From assembly GCA_023138975.1 (NCBI GenBank), contig JAGLON010000058.1, positions 1 through 64,000 on the forward strand: a stretch of DNA of 64,000 nucleotides, written 5' to 3'. The stretch's first letter is position 1, and each line of letters opens with the position of its first letter. A model generated the notes under the pieces. It saw nothing but the letters and a program-made list of their open reading frames with translations, did no database searches and was not told the origin of the DNA. Below are positions 62,083-64,000 of this stretch, piece after piece. The position numbers and the translations under genes are program-made. The stretch comes from Candidatus Zixiibacteriota bacterium (lineage in GTDB: Bacteria > Zixibacteria > MSB-5A5 > GN15 > JAAZOE01).

Positions 62083-63004
62083 AAAACTTTCCGTGACTGT
62101 TCATGAACGATACCGCTTTTCGGTACGATGGTATCCCCATCCGCGCACCCGGTTTTTTACATTTCAAAGCGGCCGCGGCGGCGGCGAATTTCATCCGGCG
62201 GGCGATATCCCAGCCTTTAAAAATTCCAAATAGGTGCGAACCGTGATAAACATCTCCGGCTCCGGTGACATCCACCACCGGTACTTTATACGCTTTCTGG
62301 AAATTCGTGACTCCTTCGGCATCAATACCAAACGAGCCTTTGATACCGGAGGTAACGATTACTTCGGGAATGCCGAGTCGTTTAAACTCGCGAACTGCTT
62401 TCTTGAGAGATTTGGTTTTCCAATGATGGTATGCGAACTGATCGGCACAAATTAAAAAATCAATGTGAGGAAACAGGTCATCAACCCGGTTACGCACCGA
62501 TCCCACATCGAGCATAATTTTGGCGCCGACCGACTGACCCCATTTAGCCAGCTTAATACAGGCATCGACATGGCGGCCATCGAGATGAATCAGTTTTGGT
62601 ATCGGAAGTAAATTGGTTTTAATATCTCCGGGACGAATAAATAGTTTTTTATCCATATCCAAAACAATAGTGCGGTCACCGGTTTTGATTTCTATCCAGG
62701 CAAAGGCCAGCGCCGTACGGCAGTTTTTTCGGATGATACAATGGGGGTGTTCGACTCCGAAACTGTCGAGTTCCTCAAGGGCGAATTTTCCCCAGCGGTC
62801 ATCTCCCAAGGGAGCAATAAGCGAGGCGCATCTGCCGAATTTGGCAAAAGTACAGCAAGCAGTCGGTACCGGACCGCCTCCAGCCACCAGAGCGCTGCCG
62901 GGAACGCCGTCTATTTTAAGTCCGGCCGAGGGGTGTTTATCCATAGAAACGAAAAAATCAACCGGTGCGATACCGAACCCAAGTAAATCAACTTTCTTTT
63001 TCAA
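62075..63004 (-). CDS. PfkB-family carbohydrate kinase, second copy
   Basis: The signature V-D-V-T-G-A-G-D-V-Y-H-G-S carries the catalytic Asp. The opening G-F-G-I-A-P-V-D-F-F and the A-G-G-G-P-V-P-T-A substrate block fit the ribokinase group. The length is 309 aa. The start is TTG 63004, overlapping the yigZ stop by 17 bp, with GGAGG about 11 bases upstream. The substrate is unknown, and it does not appear to be a close copy of the kinase at 31646-32569. Confidence 0.85.
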   Translation of the reverse strand: MKKKVDLLGFGIAPVDFFVSMDKHPSAGLKIDGVPGSALVAGGGPVPTACCTFAKFGRCASLIAPLGDDRWGKFALEELDSFGVEHPHCIIRKNCRTALAFAWIEIKTGDRTIVLDMDKKLFIRPGDIKTNLLPIPKLIHLDGRHVDACIKLAKWGQSVGAKIMLDVGSVRNRVDDLFPHIDFLICADQFAYHHWKTKSLKKAVREFKRLGIPEVIVTSGIKGSFGIDAEGVTNFQKAYKVPVVDVTGAGDVYHGSHLFGIFKGWDIARRMKFAAAAAALKCKKPGARMGIPSYRKAVSFMNSHGKFYA

Positions 63005-63608
63005 TGATGATTTTACCTCCGGTCAATTCGGTCATCTGTTCGATAAACTTGTTTGTTTTCGATTTTCTTATTTCCAGAACAACGGAAACATCATCAGCGA
63101 ATTCCTGGTTGATGATTTCAAACTTATCAGTGTTTATAATTCGCATCAGACGGTCATACAATGAAAACGGAAGAGAAAAACTCAACCGGTCGCATATCAA
63201 TCGTTCCACCAGAGAAGCCTGTTCAAGCATATCCATTGTCGCCTGCGAATAGGCCCGGGTCAGACCGCCCGTGCCTAATTTGGTACCTCCAAAATATCTT
63301 ACGACCACCGCCAGAATATTCTTGATATTACGTCCGGTTATCACCCGGTAAATAGGTATTCCAGCCGTTCCGTTTGGTTCGCCGTCATCGGAGTATTTGA
63401 ACTGCTCGTTTTCAATTCCGGCGGTATAGGCATAACAATGATGATTGGCCGTATAATGTTTTTTTCTGATATCCGCCAAAATCGTTTTTGCTTCGGCTAC
63501 ATCAGAAATAGGAAACCCCATGCCGATAAAGCGTGAGGCTTTTATCTTAATCTCATTTTCGGCTTCAGAGGCCAGCGTAATGAAACTATCAGTAATATTT
63601 TCAGACAT
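62988..63608 (-). CDS. yigZ: YigZ/IMPACT-family protein
   Basis: The conserved blocks S-D-D-G-E-P-N-G-T-A-G-I-P and V-R-Y-F-G-G-T-K-L-G-T-G-G-L-T-R-A-Y are the hallmarks of YigZ/IMPACT proteins. The N-terminal K-A-S-R-F-I-G region fits too. The length (206 aa) is usual. The cellular role in bacteria is not settled. It follows dprA by 8 bp and overlaps the kinase gene. Confidence 0.93.
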   Translation of the reverse strand: MSENITDSFITLASEAENEIKIKASRFIGMGFPISDVAEAKTILADIRKKHYTANHHCYAYTAGIENEQFKYSDDGEPNGTAGIPIYRVITGRNIKNILAVVVRYFGGTKLGTGGLTRAYSQATMDMLEQASLVERLICDRLSFSLPFSLYDRLMRIINTDKFEIINQEFADDVSVVLEIRKSKTNKFIEQMTELTGGKIIIEKES

Positions 63609-63616
63609 ACTTGAAT

Positions 63617-64000
63617 TTATACCAACGCTTTAAGAATCATTTCATATTCATTGATATTGGTCAGTGGAATCGCTCCGAACTCTAACAGTTTTTCGTAATG
63701 CGGATTGTGTTCTCCGATTATCACGAAAAGCAGTTTTCCTAATTGATGACAGCACAAGGCCGCGTCGAGAGTACCCACTGACTCATCCGAAACTTCACCA
63801 ATAATGACAGCCTGGGATAATCCTGCAATTAATCGATTACGGCTCAAAAGGCGTCCGGGAGAGACTGGCGTGCCCGGTATATATTCGCTGATGATGCTGC
63901 CTGTTTCTGTGATTTCTTTAGCGATACCATCGTTTTCTGAGGGATGAACGATATCAATCCCGCAGGGGAGAATCCCGTAAGTTTTGCCGTCCGCCTTGAG
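63617..64000 (-). CDS. dprA: DprA (DNA processing protein), 5' end beyond the window
   Basis: Reading the minus strand to the window end gives 128 codons open at the 5' side. The segment G-I-L-P-C-G-I-D-I-V-H-P-S-E-N and I-S-E-Y-I-P-G-T-P, followed by S-R-N-R-L-I-A-G-L-S, is the Rossmann-like DprA core that loads RecA on single-stranded DNA during transformation. The first standard start in the window (TTG near 63847) would remove that core, so the true start is outside. It is in the same orientation as, and closely linked to, yigZ. Confidence 0.9.
   Translation of the reverse strand, partial: LKADGKTYGILPCGIDIVHPSENDGIAKEITETGSIISEYIPGTPVSPGRLLSRNRLIAGLSQAVIIGEVSDESVGTLDAALCCHQLGKLLFVIIGEHNPHYEKLLEFGAIPLTNINEYEMILKALV

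Overview
The window looks like a chromosome segment from an uncultured, Gram-negative-type bacterium. Evidence for an outer membrane includes a PorV/PorQ-like barrel, many lipoproteins, a TonB-C-like domain and a serine palmitoyltransferase gene. Secreted proteins carry thrombospondin type 3 repeats, C-terminal dockerin-like EF-hand pairs and an IPTL/PEP-CTERM-like tail. That set, with moderate base composition and many TTG/GTG starts, recalls candidate phyla of the FCB group such as Zixibacteria. This placement is an inference from gene style, not from a marker tree.

Layout. 1-3.3 kb: 3' part of a tRNA-Leu, then tig-clpP-clpX ending at a strong terminator. 3.3-4.5 kb: a GNAT protein and a very small beta-carbonic-anhydrase-like protein. 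4.5-12 kb (minus strand): translation-termination block rpmE, DUF1385, prfA, then tldD-pmbA, a tiny Tat-signal protein, prmC and a radical SAM/SPASM protein. 12.3-17 kb: YjbR-like protein, a secreted protein with a CTERM-like tail and a large gingipain-like/TSP3/dockerin protein behind a perfect-consensus promoter. 17-23 kb: murQ, a lipoprotein, an alpha/beta-hydrolase fold protein lacking its nucleophile, an EamA exporter, a class V aminotransferase and an epimerase. 23.6-28.3 kb: periplasmic HMA metal-binding protein, PorV-like barrel, lipoprotein, alanine/sodium symporter and a SWIB protein with a histone-H1-like tail. 28.5-37 kb (minus strand): pruA, an FKBP lipoprotein, a NYN protein, a PfkB kinase + CDP-alcohol phosphatidyltransferase pair, an M3 peptidase, an orphan DNA methyltransferase and a sirtuin. 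37-39.3 kb: CBS protein, CheV-like protein and a soluble histidine kinase. 39.5-42.8 kb: gmd-rmd (GDP-D-rhamnose) and a UDP-sugar dehydrogenase. 42.8-49.2 kb: radical SAM, a large TPR lipoprotein fused to a TonB-C-like domain, pyrK-pyrD-pyrF. 49.2-50.7 kb: three tandem paralogues of unknown function, the middle one decayed. 50.8-54.8 kb (minus strand): pgsA-pgpA-cinA-thpR-recA. 54.8-58.2 kb: a candidate small RNA, then a putative sphingolipid operon (SPT, GNAT-like acyltransferase, lipoprotein). 58.2-61.5 kb: nested-palindrome repeats on both sides of a secreted propeller-repeat/dockerin protein. 61.5-64 kb (minus strand): dprA (cut by the window end), yigZ, PfkB kinase and PAP2 phosphatase.

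Most of the window is core metabolism and housekeeping. I see no phage, insertion sequence, CRISPR array or toxin-antitoxin module. The points most worth a second look are: the promoter-hairpin-terminator unit at 54985-55099; the middle pseudogene in the 49-50.7 kb paralogue array; the Tat microprotein coupled to tldD/pmbA; the probable ATT/ATA start of rmd; the catalytic Asp-to-Asn change in ClpP; the catalytically dead alpha/beta hydrolase; the inositol-phospholipid-like kinase/transferase pair; the SPT/acyltransferase operon; and the nested palindromes with the shared ACTATAGC core.
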